The position numbers and the translations under genes are program-made. Below the pieces are notes generated by a model. The model saw only the letters and a program-made list of their open reading frames with translations, made no database searches and was not told the origin of the DNA. 64,000 bases of DNA from Bradyrhizobium diazoefficiens. Lineage in GTDB: Bacteria; Pseudomonadota; Alphaproteobacteria; Rhizobiales; Xanthobacteraceae. Where the stretch lies: positions 744,001 through 808,000 of the forward strand of contig NZ_CP067102.1 in the NCBI RefSeq assembly GCF_016616885.1, in the 5' to 3' direction. The stretch's first letter is position 1. Every line of letters starts with the position of its first letter. Positions 42,056 through 51,061 of this stretch are shown piece after piece.

Positions 42056-43726
42056 TTATCCCACCGCTTTCGCCGCGGCGCGGCCGGCATTGCGGCCCGA
42101 GAACAGGCAGCCGCCGAGGAAAGTGCCCTCCAGCGAGCGATAGCCGTGCACGCCGCCGCCGCCGAAGCCGGCGGCTTCGCCGACCGCATAGAGGCCGGGA
42201 ATGATCTGCCCCTCGCTGCCGAACACGCGTGAGTCGAGATCGGTCTCGAAGCCGCCGAGCGTCTTGCGGGTGAGAATGTTGAGCTTGACCGCGATCAGCG
42301 GCCCCTGCGCCGGATCGAGGATGCGGTGCGGCGACGCCGTGCGAATCAGCTTGTCACCGATATAGCGTCGCGCATTGTGGATGTTCATCACCTGCGCATC
42401 CTTGACGTAGGGATTGGCAATCTCGCGGTCGCGCGCCTCGATCTGCATCCTGATCTCGTCGAGCTTGAGCAAATCGTTGCCGGCAAGCTTGTTCATGGCT
42501 GCGACGAGGTCCTCGATCTTGTCGCGCACGATGAAGTCGACACCATGTTTCTTGAACGCCTCGACCGGCGCCGGCGCGCCTTTGTTGATGGCGCGGCGCA
42601 AGGTCATGCGCCAGCTCTTGCCCGTGAGATCCGGATTCTGCTCCGAGCCCGACAGCGCAAATTCCTTCTTGATGATGCTCTGGGTCAGAATGAACCAGGA
42701 ATAATCATAGCCGGTCGACATGATGTATTTGAGCTGGCCGAGCGTGTCGGACCCCGGGAACAGCGGCGCCGGCAGCCGCGTGCCCGTTGCGTCGAACCAC
42801 ATCGAGGACGGGCCGGGCAGGATGCGGATGCCGTGGCGCGGCCAGATCGGTGACCAGTTCTGGATGCCCTCGACATAATGCCACATGCGGTCGCGGTTGA
42901 TCAGCCGCGCGCCGGTCTTTTCCGTAATGCCGATCATGCGGCCGTCGACATGCTCGGGCACGCCGGAGATCATGAATTTTGGCGGCTCGCCGAGCCGCGT
43001 CGGCCAGTTTGCGCGCACCAGATCATGATTGCCACCGATGCCGCCGGAGGCGACGATCACGGCCTGTGCCTTCAGCGCAAACTCGCCGACGATAGTGCGC
43101 GACGAGCTCTTGCCGCGTTCGATCGTGTCGGGTGCGAGGATGGCGCCGCTGACGCCGTCCACCGTGCCATTGGTGATGGAGAGTGCATCGACGCGATGAC
43201 GGAACCTGAAGATCAGCCGGCCGCTCTTCGTCGCCTCGCGCGCGCGGCGCTCGAACGGCTCGACGATGCCGGGGCCGGTGCCCCAGGTGACGTGAAAGCG
43301 CGGCACCGAATTGCCGTGGCCCATCGCGTCATAGCCGCCGCGCTCGGCCCAGCCGACCACGGGGAAGATGCGATGCCCCATCGCGCGCAGCCAGTCGCGC
43401 TTCTCGCCGGCCGCGAACGCCACATAAGCCTCGGCCCATTGGCGCGGCCAAAAGTCCTCGTCGCGGTCGAAGCCGGCGGTGCCGAGCCAGTCCTGCATCG
43501 CGAGGTCGAAGGAGTCCTTGATGCCGAGCCGGCGCTGTTCCGGCGAATCGACCAGGAACAATCCGCCGAACGACCAGAACGCCTGGCCGCCGAGCGACTG
43601 CTCGCCTTCCTGGTCGACCACGATCACGCGCTTGCCGGCGTCGGCAACCTCGGTAGCCGCGACCAGTCCCGATAGTCCTCCGCCGACGACAATGACGTCA
43701 GCCTGCTCGGTCGAATGCTCGGCCAT
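42056..43726 (-). CDS. FAD-binding dehydrogenase (flavocytochrome c / 3-ketosteroid dehydrogenase-like)
   Basis: 556 residues. The N-terminal FAD motif is DVIVVGGGLSGLVAATEVAD. The middle holds WGTGPGIVEPFERRAREATK and IVASGGIGGNHDLVRANWP. The C-terminus has GLYAVGEAAGFGGGGVHGYR and SLEGTFLGGCLFSGRNAGRA, the second FAD segment. The family oxidises or reduces C-C double bonds (fumarate reductase/ketosteroid dehydrogenase group); this subgroup has no assigned substrate. There is no signal peptide or heme motif. ATG 43726 is preceded by GGGGGGAAC; an in-frame ATG at 43771 would add 15 residues. Confidence 0.9.
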   Translation of the reverse strand: MAEHSTEQADVIVVGGGLSGLVAATEVADAGKRVIVVDQEGEQSLGGQAFWSFGGLFLVDSPEQRRLGIKDSFDLAMQDWLGTAGFDRDEDFWPRQWAEAYVAFAAGEKRDWLRAMGHRIFPVVGWAERGGYDAMGHGNSVPRFHVTWGTGPGIVEPFERRAREATKSGRLIFRFRHRVDALSITNGTVDGVSGAILAPDTIERGKSSSRTIVGEFALKAQAVIVASGGIGGNHDLVRANWPTRLGEPPKFMISGVPEHVDGRMIGITEKTGARLINRDRMWHYVEGIQNWSPIWPRHGIRILPGPSSMWFDATGTRLPAPLFPGSDTLGQLKYIMSTGYDYSWFILTQSIIKKEFALSGSEQNPDLTGKSWRMTLRRAINKGAPAPVEAFKKHGVDFIVRDKIEDLVAAMNKLAGNDLLKLDEIRMQIEARDREIANPYVKDAQVMNIHNARRYIGDKLIRTASPHRILDPAQGPLIAVKLNILTRKTLGGFETDLDSRVFGSEGQIIPGLYAVGEAAGFGGGGVHGYRSLEGTFLGGCLFSGRNAGRAAAKAVG

Positions 43727-43978
43727 GAGTTCCCCCCTGTAGTTGTCCGGGATTGAAGCCAGCGGTAGCAACTGAGATCAAGGGCTTGTCGCGTAAGACA
43801 ACATTAACTTGTTCCACTTTGGGATTGAGGGCGGGCCTGAGTGCAGCGCGGACGCAACACTGGATTTGAATTTGTTTTGAGTGAGCCGGTGTGCCTAGAC
43901 AAAGCCGCAGAGTCGACAGACGCTGAGCGCGCATCACCACCTGACACACAGATTCGAAAACGACTGGGGCGGGGGCCA

Positions 43979-44500
43979 ATGAAGTTTCTGACGGGGTTGC
44001 TTGCGGCGGTTCTCCTGATCGCTTGCATGGGGGCGTCTCACGCGGTGGTTCGGATCGCGGATGACCGCGGCGGCCGGATCGGAACCTACGTCGACAGGTA
44101 CCAGGACCTGCGCCAGTCCGGCGATACCGTCATTATCGACGGCCTCTGTGCCTCCGCCTGCACCATCGTCCTTGGCGCCATCCCGCACAACCGCATCTGC
44201 GTGACCTCCAGCGCGACGCTCGGCTTCCACGCCGCCTGGGATTTCGGCGCCAATGGCCGCGCCGTCACCAATGCCGAAGCGACCCAGATGCTCTATGCGA
44301 TGTATCCCTCGCAGGTGAAGCGCTGGATCAACCAGCGCGGCGGCCTCACCCCGCACATGCTGTTTCTGAGGGGCAGGCAGCTCCAGGCGATGTACAAGCC
44401 CTGCTACCTGGACGCGCAGGCTTCGACCAGCAAGCCGTCGCGCCGGTCTCTGCCGCAGTCGGACCAGCTCGAATCCGCCCGGGGCCAGCTCCTGCACTGA
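43979..44500 (+). CDS. Secreted ClpP/crotonase-fold protein (COG3904-like)
   Basis: 173 residues. A signal peptide (1-22, LLIACMGASHA) precedes IADDRGGRIGTYVDRYQDLR and DTVIIDGLCASACTIVLGAI. The segment GLCASACT, with Ser between two Cys, and the later GFHAAW look like the Ser/His pair of ClpP-fold hydrolases, as in the periplasmic COG3904 group. The C-terminus is Ser/Gln-rich and probably disordered. Function is unknown. The gene is divergent from the flavoprotein gene across 252 bp, where I see no clear promoter. Confidence 0.75.
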   Translation: MKFLTGLLAAVLLIACMGASHAVVRIADDRGGRIGTYVDRYQDLRQSGDTVIIDGLCASACTIVLGAIPHNRICVTSSATLGFHAAWDFGANGRAVTNAEATQMLYAMYPSQVKRWINQRGGLTPHMLFLRGRQLQAMYKPCYLDAQASTSKPSRRSLPQSDQLESARGQLLH

Positions 44501-44636
44501 CATCCTCGGCCTGACCGGATCGTCCTGACCGGATCGTCCTGGCCCGTCGGCGGCGTCTTGCCCGCAGGCGGGCCAAAGCTTATCTGGAGGCCTAGGAACC
44601 GGCACCTTCGCCCCGATCATTGCCCAGATCATTGCC

Positions 44637-44831
44637 ATGGCTCAACCCGTGCACCCGGCACATCCTGTATCGGACAATTCGCCCACTCCCGGTCGGCTGC
44701 CATCCGTGCTGCTGTTGGCCGGTGCTGGCGTCGGCGGGCTGGTCGTGCTTGGCGCGCTCGTGCTCTGGTTCCATTACGGCAGCCAAGTGTTCTTCGAAAT
44801 GATCAGGACCGGCTTTGCCGCCTGCTTCTGA
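44637..44831 (+). CDS. Small single-pass membrane protein upstream of the Sco gene
   Basis: 64 residues. A 20-residue Pro/His-rich N-terminus is followed by one hydrophobic helix (SVLLLAGAGVGGLVVLGALV), then LWFHYGSQVFFEMIRTGFAA. The shape resembles small subunits found with cytochrome oxidase assembly genes, but I recognise no family. It precedes the Sco gene by 24 bp on the same strand, which supports a real, co-transcribed gene. The ribosome-binding site is weak. Confidence 0.55.
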   Translation: MAQPVHPAHPVSDNSPTPGRLPSVLLLAGAGVGGLVVLGALVLWFHYGSQVFFEMIRTGFAACF

Positions 44832-44855
44832 TCCGCGACAGGAAGTTTTCCGCTC

Positions 44856-45446
44856 ATGAGCTCAACTGCCCGTCCGCTGGTGATCGCGACCGCCTTCGCT
44901 TCAAGCCTCGTCGTCGGTCTGCTGGTGCTGTTCTGGGCCATGGGGGGGGTCAGCAAGGTGGCGCAACCGGCCGCGATCGGCGGCCCGTTCCAGCTCACCG
45001 ACCAGAACGGCAAGGCCGTCACCGACAAAAACCTCAAGGGCAAGCCGACCCTGATCTTCTTCGGCTACACCCATTGCCCCGATGTCTGCCCGACCTCGCT
45101 GTTCGAGATGTCGGAAGTGCTGCGCGCGATGGGCAAGGATGCCGACAAGGTCAACGCCGTCTTCATCTCGGTCGATCCCGAGCGCGACACGCCCGCGACC
45201 ATGAAGGACTATCTCTCGAGCTTCGATCCGCATCTCGAGGGGCTGAGCGGCGATCCTGCCGAGACCGCCAAGGTGATCACCTCCTACCGGGTCTATGCCA
45301 AGAAGGTGCCGACCAAGGACGGCGACTACACCATGGACCACACTGCGCTGATCTACCTGATGGACCGCGAGGGCCGTTTCGTCTCGCCGTTCAACCTGAA
45401 GCGGAGCCCGGAAGAGGCCGCGACCGAGCTGAAGCGGTATCTTTGA
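44856..45446 (+). CDS. SCO1/SenC copper chaperone
   Basis: 196 residues. One N-terminal membrane helix (about 10-30) anchors a periplasmic thioredoxin-fold domain. The copper ligands are C74 and C78 in YTHCPDVCPT and H162 in MDHTALIYLM, with FISVDPERDTP between. Sco proteins deliver copper to the CuA site of cytochrome c oxidase. It follows a small membrane protein by 24 bp. A CTCTCCC repeat follows its stop at 45451. Confidence 0.94.
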   Translation: MSSTARPLVIATAFASSLVVGLLVLFWAMGGVSKVAQPAAIGGPFQLTDQNGKAVTDKNLKGKPTLIFFGYTHCPDVCPTSLFEMSEVLRAMGKDADKVNAVFISVDPERDTPATMKDYLSSFDPHLEGLSGDPAETAKVITSYRVYAKKVPTKDGDYTMDHTALIYLMDREGRFVSPFNLKRSPEEAATELKRYL

Positions 45447-45450
45447 TGTT

Positions 45451-45566
45451 CACCTCTCCCGCTTGCGGGAGAGGTCGCGCCGCAGGCGCGGGTGAGGGCT
45501 CTCTCCTCGTTGCGGCTCTCGCCCAGCGGAGACACCCTCTCCCGCAAGCGGGAGAGGGGGCGCGCT
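45451..45566. repeat. CCTCTCCCGC palindromic repeat, copy 1
   Basis: It opens with CACCTCTCCCGCTTGCGGGA then GAGGT (a perfect small hairpin), continues with GCGGGTGAGGGCTCTC, and closes with CACCCTCTCCCGCAAGCGGG then AGAGGG. A second copy with the same layout is at 53031-53155. It lies 4 bp after the Sco gene stop. Confidence 0.85.
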
Positions 45567-45631
45567 TTCACTGTAGCCACAATCGGCGCTCGCGTTCCCG
45601 GCCGGATGGTCTATAAGGCCTTCCGATCCCG

Positions 45632-46591
45632 ATGAAATTCGTTCATTTCCGGCCGATGGCTCCATCGCAACAGGCGAAATCGTCCAAATCTGCCCGAGGC
45701 TTGCTGACGGGGCTGGCGATCGCTGCGTGCCTGCTGGAGGGTCTGTCCGGCGCATGGGCGCAGGCTCCGGCCAAGCAGCCTCCAGCGGCGCCTCAAGCCA
45801 CGCCGCAAACGACGGCCCAGGCGGCCCCGCAGGCGGTGCCCGGCTTCTGGGACCCGCGGCGGCGCCCGGAGCGGCCGGACCTGTCGCGCCTGACTGTGAT
45901 CCGCTTCCTGACCGAAACCGACTATCCGCCGTTCAACTATACCGGCGCCGACGGCAATCCGGCCGGCTTCAACGTCGATCTCGCGCGTTCGCTTTGTGAA
46001 GAGATCAAGGTCACCTGCACCGTGCAGATGCGCCGCTTCGAGACGCTGGTCGACGCGCTCACCTCAAACCGGGGCGATGCGATCATTGCGTCTATGGCGG
46101 TGAGCCCGCAGTTGCGCGCGCGTGTCGATTTCACCGATCCCTATTACCGCGTGCCGGCGCGTTTCGCCTCGCGCAAGGATGCGGTGATGCCGGAGATCCG
46201 GCCCGAATATCTCGAAGGCAAGAAGGTCGGCGTCATCGCGGGCTCCGCGCATGAGGCCTATCTCAAGGCGATGTTCACCGACGCCGAGCTGCACGGCTAT
46301 CCCAATGACGAGAGCTTGCGTGCCGCGCTCCGCAAGGGCGAGGTCGATTTCATCTTCGGCGACGCCATCTCGCTGGCGTTCTGGATCAACGGCACCGATT
46401 CCGGCGATTGCTGCGCCTTCTCCGGCGGCCCGTTCGTCGAGAGCCGCTTCTTCGGCGAGGGCATCGGCATCGCCGTGCGCAAGGGCAACGACGTGCTGCG
46501 CCAGGCCCTGAATTGGGCCCTGTTCCGCGTCTGGGAAAAAGGCCGCTACACGGATTTGTGGCTGCGGTATTTTTCGGTGAGCCCGTTCTGA
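45632..46591 (+). CDS. Periplasmic amino-acid-type solute-binding protein
   Basis: 319 residues. The N-terminus has a hydrophobic segment (about 22-36, [20 protein letters not shown]) ending near WAQA, then a Pro/Ala/Gln-rich linker (40-65). The SBP_bac_3 domain follows: [60 protein letters not shown] and [14 protein letters not shown]. No transporter genes are adjacent, so the partner permease is elsewhere or the domain is sensory. The start ATG 45632 gives a long N-region before the hydrophobic segment. Confidence 0.85.
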   Translation: MKFVHFRPMAPSQQAKSSKSARGLLTGLAIAACLLEGLSGAWAQAPAKQPPAAPQATPQTTAQAAPQAVPGFWDPRRRPERPDLSRLTVIRFLTETDYPPFNYTGADGNPAGFNVDLARSLCEEIKVTCTVQMRRFETLVDALTSNRGDAIIASMAVSPQLRARVDFTDPYYRVPARFASRKDAVMPEIRPEYLEGKKVGVIAGSAHEAYLKAMFTDAELHGYPNDESLRAALRKGEVDFIFGDAISLAFWINGTDSGDCCAFSGGPFVESRFFGEGIGIAVRKGNDVLRQALNWALFRVWEKGRYTDLWLRYFSVSPF

Positions 46592-46610
46592 CCCGGTCGC
46601 TACTCCCTCA

Positions 46611-46700
46611 GCCGTCATTGCGAGCGAAGCGAAGCAATCCAGACTTTCTCTGCGGAAGCAGTCTGGATTGCTTCGTCGCTACGCTCCTCGCAATGACGGC
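46611..46700. repeat. 90-bp hairpin repeat (GTCATTGCGAGCGAAGCGAA type)
   Basis: GCCGTCATTGCGAGCGAAGC through AATCCAGACT pairs with AGTCTGGATTGCTTCG through CAATGACGGC. The arms are nearly perfect, with a short loop near 46645-46660. A half-copy lies at 27618-27634. It lies between the solute-binding protein gene and lysK. Confidence 0.85.
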
Positions 46701-46775
46701 GTGTGCAGTGGCACCGCCCCGCAAAATTGCATTCTGCCCGGAAATCGCTATTTTCCGCGGCCCGGAGGCCCCTTG

Positions 46776-48416
46776 ATGTCCGTTATCGATCCCAACATGA
46801 GCCCGAGCGATCTTCGCGAGCTCGCCGAACAATCCAACGCCTGGCCGTTCGAGCAGGCGAAGGCCATTGTCGCGCGGCTGAAGAAAAGTCCGAAGGACGA
46901 GGTCCTGTTCGAGACCGGCTACGGGCCGTCCGGCCTGCCGCATATCGGCACGTTCGGCGAGGTCGCGCGCACCTCGATGGTGCGCCATGCCTTCCGTGTG
47001 CTGACCGAGGACAAGATCAAGACGCGCCTGCTCGCCTTCTCCGACGACATGGACGGCCTGCGCAAGGTGCCGGACAACGTGAAGAACAGGGCGCCGCTCG
47101 AAGCCAATCTTGGCAAGCCGCTGACGCGCGTGCCCGATCCGTTCGGCACGCATGACAGTTTTGGCGCGCACAACAACGCGCGGCTGCGTGCTTTCCTCGA
47201 TCATTTCGGCTTCGACTACGAGTTCGCGAGCTCGACCGACTACTACACAGAAGGCCGCTTCGACGCGACGCTGCTCAAGATGCTCGCTGCCTACGACCAG
47301 GTCATGGCGATCATCCTGCCGACGCTCGGGCCCGATCGCCGCGCGACCTATTCGCCGTTCCTGCCGATCAGCAAGACCACCGGAATCGTGCTCCAGGTGC
47401 CGATGGTCCGCCGCGACGTCGCGGCCGGCACGGTGACTTATGTCGATCCCGATACGAACGAGGAAGTTGAGACGCCGGTGACCGGCGGAAATGTAAAATG
47501 TCAGTGGAAGGCCGACTGGGCGATGCGCTGGGTCGCGCTCGGCGTCGACTATGAGATGGCCGGCAAGGATCTGATCGATTCCGTGAAGCTCTCCGGCGCC
47601 ATCGCCAAGGCGCTCGGCGGCACGCCGCCCGAAGGCTTCAACTACGAGCTCTTCCTCGACGAGAAGGGCCAGAAGATCTCGAAGTCGAAGGGCAACGGCC
47701 TCACCATCGACGAATGGCTGCGCTATGCCTCGCCGGAATCGCTGACGCTGTTCATGTATCGCGAGCCGAAAGCGGCGAAGCGGCTGTATTTCGACGTCAT
47801 CCCGCGCAATGTCGACGACTACCAGCAATTCAGCGACGGCTTTGCCAGGCAGGATGACAAGCAGCAGCTCGGCAATCCCGTCTGGCACATCCACTACGGC
47901 CATCCGCCGAAGGGCGATATGCCCGTGACGTTCCAGCTTCTGCTCACGCTGGTGTCGTCGTCGAATGCGGAAAACGCCGAGACGCTGTGGGGATTTATCG
48001 GTCGCTATCGTCCCGGCGTGAGTCCGCAGACGCATCCGAAGCTCGACGCGATGGTCGGCTACGCCATCAACTACTACCGCGATTTCGTCGCGCCGACGAA
48101 GCAGTTCCGCGTGCCCACCGACACGGAGCGGGCCGCGCTGCAGGATCTGCGCGACGCGCTGTCGCAGCTGCCGCAGGACGCCTCGGCCGAAGACATCCAG
48201 AACGTCGTCTACGAGATCGGCCGCCGCGAGCCGTTCCTCGACCAGGTCAAGAAGGGCAAGGATGGTCGCCCCGGCGTCACGCTCGACTGGTTCAACATGC
48301 TCTACCAGGTGCTGCTCGGCCAGGAGAAAGGCCCGCGCTTCGGCTCGTTCGTCGCCGTGTACGGCGTGCAGAACGCGGTCAACATGATCGACGGCGCGCT
48401 GGCACGGAGTGCGTAG
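46776..48416 (+). CDS. lysK: Class I lysyl-tRNA synthetase
   Basis: 546 residues. It charges tRNA-Lys. This is the class I form, typical of archaea, spirochaetes and many alphaproteobacteria, not the class II LysS of most bacteria. The HIGH-type motif is [11 protein letters not shown] (H56) and the KMSKS-type motif is KISKSKGNG, with [14 protein letters not shown] sequence ([10 protein letters not shown]) before it. The middle contains [14 protein letters not shown] 46776 with CCCGGAGG upstream is chosen; an earlier in-frame ATG at 46668 would run through the repeat element. Confidence 0.96.
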   Translation: MSVIDPNMSPSDLRELAEQSNAWPFEQAKAIVARLKKSPKDEVLFETGYGPSGLPHIGTFGEVARTSMVRHAFRVLTEDKIKTRLLAFSDDMDGLRKVPDNVKNRAPLEANLGKPLTRVPDPFGTHDSFGAHNNARLRAFLDHFGFDYEFASSTDYYTEGRFDATLLKMLAAYDQVMAIILPTLGPDRRATYSPFLPISKTTGIVLQVPMVRRDVAAGTVTYVDPDTNEEVETPVTGGNVKCQWKADWAMRWVALGVDYEMAGKDLIDSVKLSGAIAKALGGTPPEGFNYELFLDEKGQKISKSKGNGLTIDEWLRYASPESLTLFMYREPKAAKRLYFDVIPRNVDDYQQFSDGFARQDDKQQLGNPVWHIHYGHPPKGDMPVTFQLLLTLVSSSNAENAETLWGFIGRYRPGVSPQTHPKLDAMVGYAINYYRDFVAPTKQFRVPTDTERAALQDLRDALSQLPQDASAEDIQNVVYEIGRREPFLDQVKKGKDGRPGVTLDWFNMLYQVLLGQEKGPRFGSFVAVYGVQNAVNMIDGALARSA

Positions 48417-48428
48417 CCGCACCCTCAG

Positions 48429-48552
48429 TGTCATCGTCCGCCTTGTGCGCAATTGCGCACTGGAGCGGACGATCCAGTATTCCAGAGGCCAGGCGTTATA
48501 GAGCCGAGACGCTGCGGCGTACTGGATTCCCCGCTTTCGCGGGGAATGACAG
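48429..48552 (-). repeat. Dispersed palindromic repeat (family H), copy 2
   Basis: On the minus strand it starts CTGTCATTCCCCGCGAAAGC and GGGGAATCCAGTACGCCGC, matching copy 1 at 23790, and ends with a GATGACAC arm. The central part differs and includes TGCGCAATTGCGCA, a perfect 14-bp palindrome. It lies between the convergent lysK and the LexA-like gene. Confidence 0.85.
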
Positions 48553-48563
48553 CAGAGCAAGTT

Positions 48564-49217
48564 TCACTGGCTCGCCCACACAATCCTTGCAATCCACGCC
48601 ACCTCGCCAGCCGCCATCGTCCGCTCCGCCTGCGTCGCATTGAGGGGCTGTAATTCCAGCGCCTTCGCCGTGCGGCGCTTGAGCATCGCGACCGTCACCT
48701 CGCCCGCCTTCGCCTTCACCACCACGCGATCGCCCTTGCGGATCGGCGCGCTGGGCAAGACCAGGATGACGTCGCCGTCGCGATAGGCCGGCATCAGCGC
48801 GTCGCCGGAAATCTCCAGCGCAAAGGCGCGGTCGTCCTCGGCGCTCGGTAATGCGATCTCCCTCCAGTCCTTGCCGGATGGAAAGCCGGAGTCGTCGAAC
48901 GCGCCGCTCAAGCCGGCCTGCGCGAAGCCGAGCAGCGGCACGGCGCGGCCGTCGCCGGGATCGTCGCCGATCAGCCTGGCAAAAATCTCGATCGAGGACT
49001 CCGCGGCCGCCAGCGCCTTTGCGATCGATTCGGTCGAGGGCCAGCGTTCGCGGCCGTCGGAGGTGACGCGCTTGGACTTGTTGAAGGTGGTGGGGTCGAG
49101 CCCGGCCCGCTTGGCAAGGCCGGACGATGACAGCCCGGCGCGCGCGGCCAGTCGGTCCAGCGCGGCCCAGATCTGGTCGTGGGTCAGCATCCTCTGCGCT
49201 TTGGCCTGTTTGACCAT
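48564..49217 (-). CDS. S24/LexA-like HTH protein without autoprotease residues
   Basis: 217 residues. The N-terminal HTH (about 12-75) includes LAKRAGLDPTTFNKSKRVTS. The C-terminal S24 domain (about 90-215) keeps an Ala-Gly pair (A101-G102) and FALEISGDALMPAYRDGDVI. However, the nucleophile position (Ser in GDSM of LexA) is A140, and the general-base Lys position is A177 in GEVTVAMLKRR. It should bind DNA as a dimer but not cleave itself. Related rhizobial proteins are general repressors of unknown regulons. Start 49217 is chosen; 49190 and 49238 are alternatives. Confidence 0.82.
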   Translation of the reverse strand: MVKQAKAQRMLTHDQIWAALDRLAARAGLSSSGLAKRAGLDPTTFNKSKRVTSDGRERWPSTESIAKALAAAESSIEIFARLIGDDPGDGRAVPLLGFAQAGLSGAFDDSGFPSGKDWREIALPSAEDDRAFALEISGDALMPAYRDGDVILVLPSAPIRKGDRVVVKAKAGEVTVAMLKRRTAKALELQPLNATQAERTMAAGEVAWIARIVWASQ

Positions 49218-49300
49218 GGAAGGTCCAGCCCGTCGCAACTCAGGAAAACTATCCTCAAATCAACCGGTTTTCCGTTTTTCGCGCAAGGGGTGGTGAGCAA

Positions 49301-49400
49301 AGCGTTTTCAAGCGAAGTGGGTACCGGTTCGCGTCAAGAAAACGCGTCAAAACAAGAATCTAGAGCCCCGTCCCGATGAAATCGGAACGGAATAGGCTCT
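49301..49400 (+). repeat. AGCGTTTTC...GAGCCCCG repeat, copy 1
   Basis: It reads AGCGTTTTCAAGCGAAGTGG, GTACCGGTTCGCGTCAAGAA, AACGCGTCAAAACAAGAATC, TAGAGCCCCG and then a small hairpin (TCCCGATGAAATCGGAACGG). The inner AGCGTTTTC/GAAAACGCG pair forms a stem. A second copy in the same orientation is at 52479-52580. It lies upstream of the DUF952 gene; the adjacent 122 bp (49401-49522) contains no other element. Confidence 0.85.
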
Positions 49401-49522
49401 CACTCTTGAGTTCAGGAGGTGTGGCCTTTACGGTCGCGCCCGGGTTTTAAGGGCCCACAAGAGACGAAAAACCCAAGAGACTCAAAGAGCTGAGTCGAAG
49501 GGCAAACAGGGCGCCGCAACAG

Positions 49523-49867
49523 GTGGTCAAGATCTACAAAATCTGTCCAGCCTCGGCCTGGCGCGAGGCGGAACGGCAGGGCGTGTACCGGGGCAGCGCA
49601 GATGATGCGCGCGACGGATTCATCCATTTCTCGACCGCCGCTCAGGTTCCCGAGACCTTGCGCAAGCATTATGTCGGGCAGCGTGCGCTGTTCCTGGTCG
49701 AGGTCGACGACGAGGCACTCGGCCCCGAGCTGCGTTGGGAGCGCTCGCGCAACGACGAGCTGTTTCCGCATCTCTATGGCGAGCTCGATCTCGGCGCGGT
49801 GCTCTCGGTGATGAACCTCAACATACGCTCCGATGGCGGCCACGACACCCCGGAGCTTACCCCGTGA
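49523..49867 (+). CDS. DUF952-domain protein
   Basis: 114 residues. IYKICPASAWREAERQGVYR, GSADDARDGFIHFSTAAQVP and ETLRKHYVGQRALFLVEVDD are the conserved DUF952 pattern, a small alpha/beta domain with a His in GFIHFS and Arg nearby. The function is not established; the fold has been compared with ADP-ribosyltransferase-like domains. The GTG start (49523) is preceded by AACAGG. Its stop overlaps the GTG of pyrD, so the two genes are co-translated. Confidence 0.9.
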   Translation: MVKIYKICPASAWREAERQGVYRGSADDARDGFIHFSTAAQVPETLRKHYVGQRALFLVEVDDEALGPELRWERSRNDELFPHLYGELDLGAVLSVMNLNIRSDGGHDTPELTP

Positions 49868-50961
49868 TCCGCGCTTTCGATGCATTCTCGCTGCCGGTGT
49901 TGCGCTGGCTCGATCCCGAGGACGCGCACCGCCTTGCGATCCAGGGCCTGCGCTTCCTGCCGCCGGTGAAGCCGCGGCCGGACGATCCCAAGCTCGCCGT
50001 GCGCGCCTTTGGACTCAACTTTCCCAACCCGATCGGCATGGCCGCCGGCTTCGACAAGAGCGCGGAGGTGCCCGATGCACTACTGCGGCTCGGCTTCGGC
50101 TTCGCCGAGATCGGCTCGGTGACACCGAAGCCGCAAGCCGGCAATCCGCGGCCGCGGCTGTTTCGTCTCGAGCGCGACGAAGCCGTCATCAACCGCATGG
50201 GCTTTAACAATGACGGTGCCGAGGTCGCGCTGCGCCGGCTCGCGGCGCGTGCGGCGAATGGCGGCATCGTCGGCGTCAATGTCGGTGCCAACAAGGATTC
50301 GCCGGATCGCGTCGCCGACTACGTCAAGCTGATCGAGACCTTTGCGCCGGTCGCGAGCTATTTCACCATCAACGTCTCCTCGCCCAACACCCCGGGACTG
50401 CGCAACCTTCAGGAGGGCGCGCTGCTCGACGATCTGCTCGGACGCGTGATCGATGCGCGCGAGCGGGTGCGGCAGAAGGCGGGCGACACGCCGGTGCTGC
50501 TGAAGATCGCGCCCGACCTCAGCCTCGCCCAGCTCGACGACGTCGTGCAGGTCGCGCGCGCGCGCAAAGTCGACGGCATGATCGTGTCGAACACGACCAT
50601 CGCGCGGCCGAGCACGCTGCGCGAGGAGATGCGGTCGAAGGAGCAAGGCGGCCTGTCCGGCCGGCCGCTGTTTCGCTTGTCGACGCGCATGGTCGCGGAG
50701 ACCTATGTGCGCGTCGAGGGCGCATTCCCGCTGATCGGTGTCGGCGGTGTGGACTCAGGCGGCGCGGCGCTGACAAAAATCCGCGCCGGTGCGAGCCTGA
50801 TCCAGCTCTATTCGTCGCTGGTCTACAAGGGCCTCAGCCTCGTCGACGAGATCAAGCGCGACCTCACCTCGACGCTGCTGCGCACGGGCCGGGACTCGCT
50901 CTCCGAGATCGTCGGCGCCGATGCTGCCACGCTCACGGCGGAAGACTGGCCGGGGATGTAG
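49864..50961 (+). CDS. pyrD: Dihydroorotate dehydrogenase (quinone), class 2
   Basis: 365 residues. It oxidises dihydroorotate to orotate with FMN and passes electrons to the quinone pool. The N-terminal membrane-binding helices (FSLPVLRWLDPEDAHRLAIQ) mark class 2. FPNPIGMAAGFDKSAEVPDA, GSVTPKPQAGNPRPRLFRLE, NVGANKDS, YFTINVSSPNTPGLRNLQ (with the catalytic Ser) and LIGVGGVDSGGAALTKIRAG are intact. The GTG start overlaps the DUF952 stop. A palindromic repeat follows. Confidence 0.96.
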   Translation: MIRAFDAFSLPVLRWLDPEDAHRLAIQGLRFLPPVKPRPDDPKLAVRAFGLNFPNPIGMAAGFDKSAEVPDALLRLGFGFAEIGSVTPKPQAGNPRPRLFRLERDEAVINRMGFNNDGAEVALRRLAARAANGGIVGVNVGANKDSPDRVADYVKLIETFAPVASYFTINVSSPNTPGLRNLQEGALLDDLLGRVIDARERVRQKAGDTPVLLKIAPDLSLAQLDDVVQVARARKVDGMIVSNTTIARPSTLREEMRSKEQGGLSGRPLFRLSTRMVAETYVRVEGAFPLIGVGGVDSGGAALTKIRAGASLIQLYSSLVYKGLSLVDEIKRDLTSTLLRTGRDSLSEIVGADAATLTAEDWPGM

Positions 50962-50970
50962 CCACCGCCC

Positions 50971-51055
50971 GTAGCCCGGATGAAGCGCAGCGTAATCCGG
51001 GATTCTATCCGCGTGCTCAAAGGCCCCGGATTGCGCTTCGCTCCATCCGGGCTAC
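50971..51055. repeat. GTAGCCCGGATG...CATCCGGGCTAC palindromic repeat
   Basis: The left arm GTAGCCCGGATGAAGCGCAG then CGTAATCCGGG (50971-51001) is the near-perfect complement of CCCCGGATTGCGCTTCGCTC then CATCCGGGCTAC (51024-51055). It separates the convergent pyrD and MATE genes and probably terminates both. Confidence 0.85.
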
Positions 51056-51061
51056 GATCTA

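Noticed and set aside
46608..48560. 650-residue open frame on the minus strand opposite lysK
   Set aside because: It reads through lysK and two repeats; the composition is that of an antisense shadow, and lysK has complete HIGH and KISKS motifs.
49401..49522. A separate small gene before the DUF952 gene
   Set aside because: No start with ribosome-binding site and no coding bias; it follows a repeat and probably holds the promoter of the DUF952-pyrD pair.
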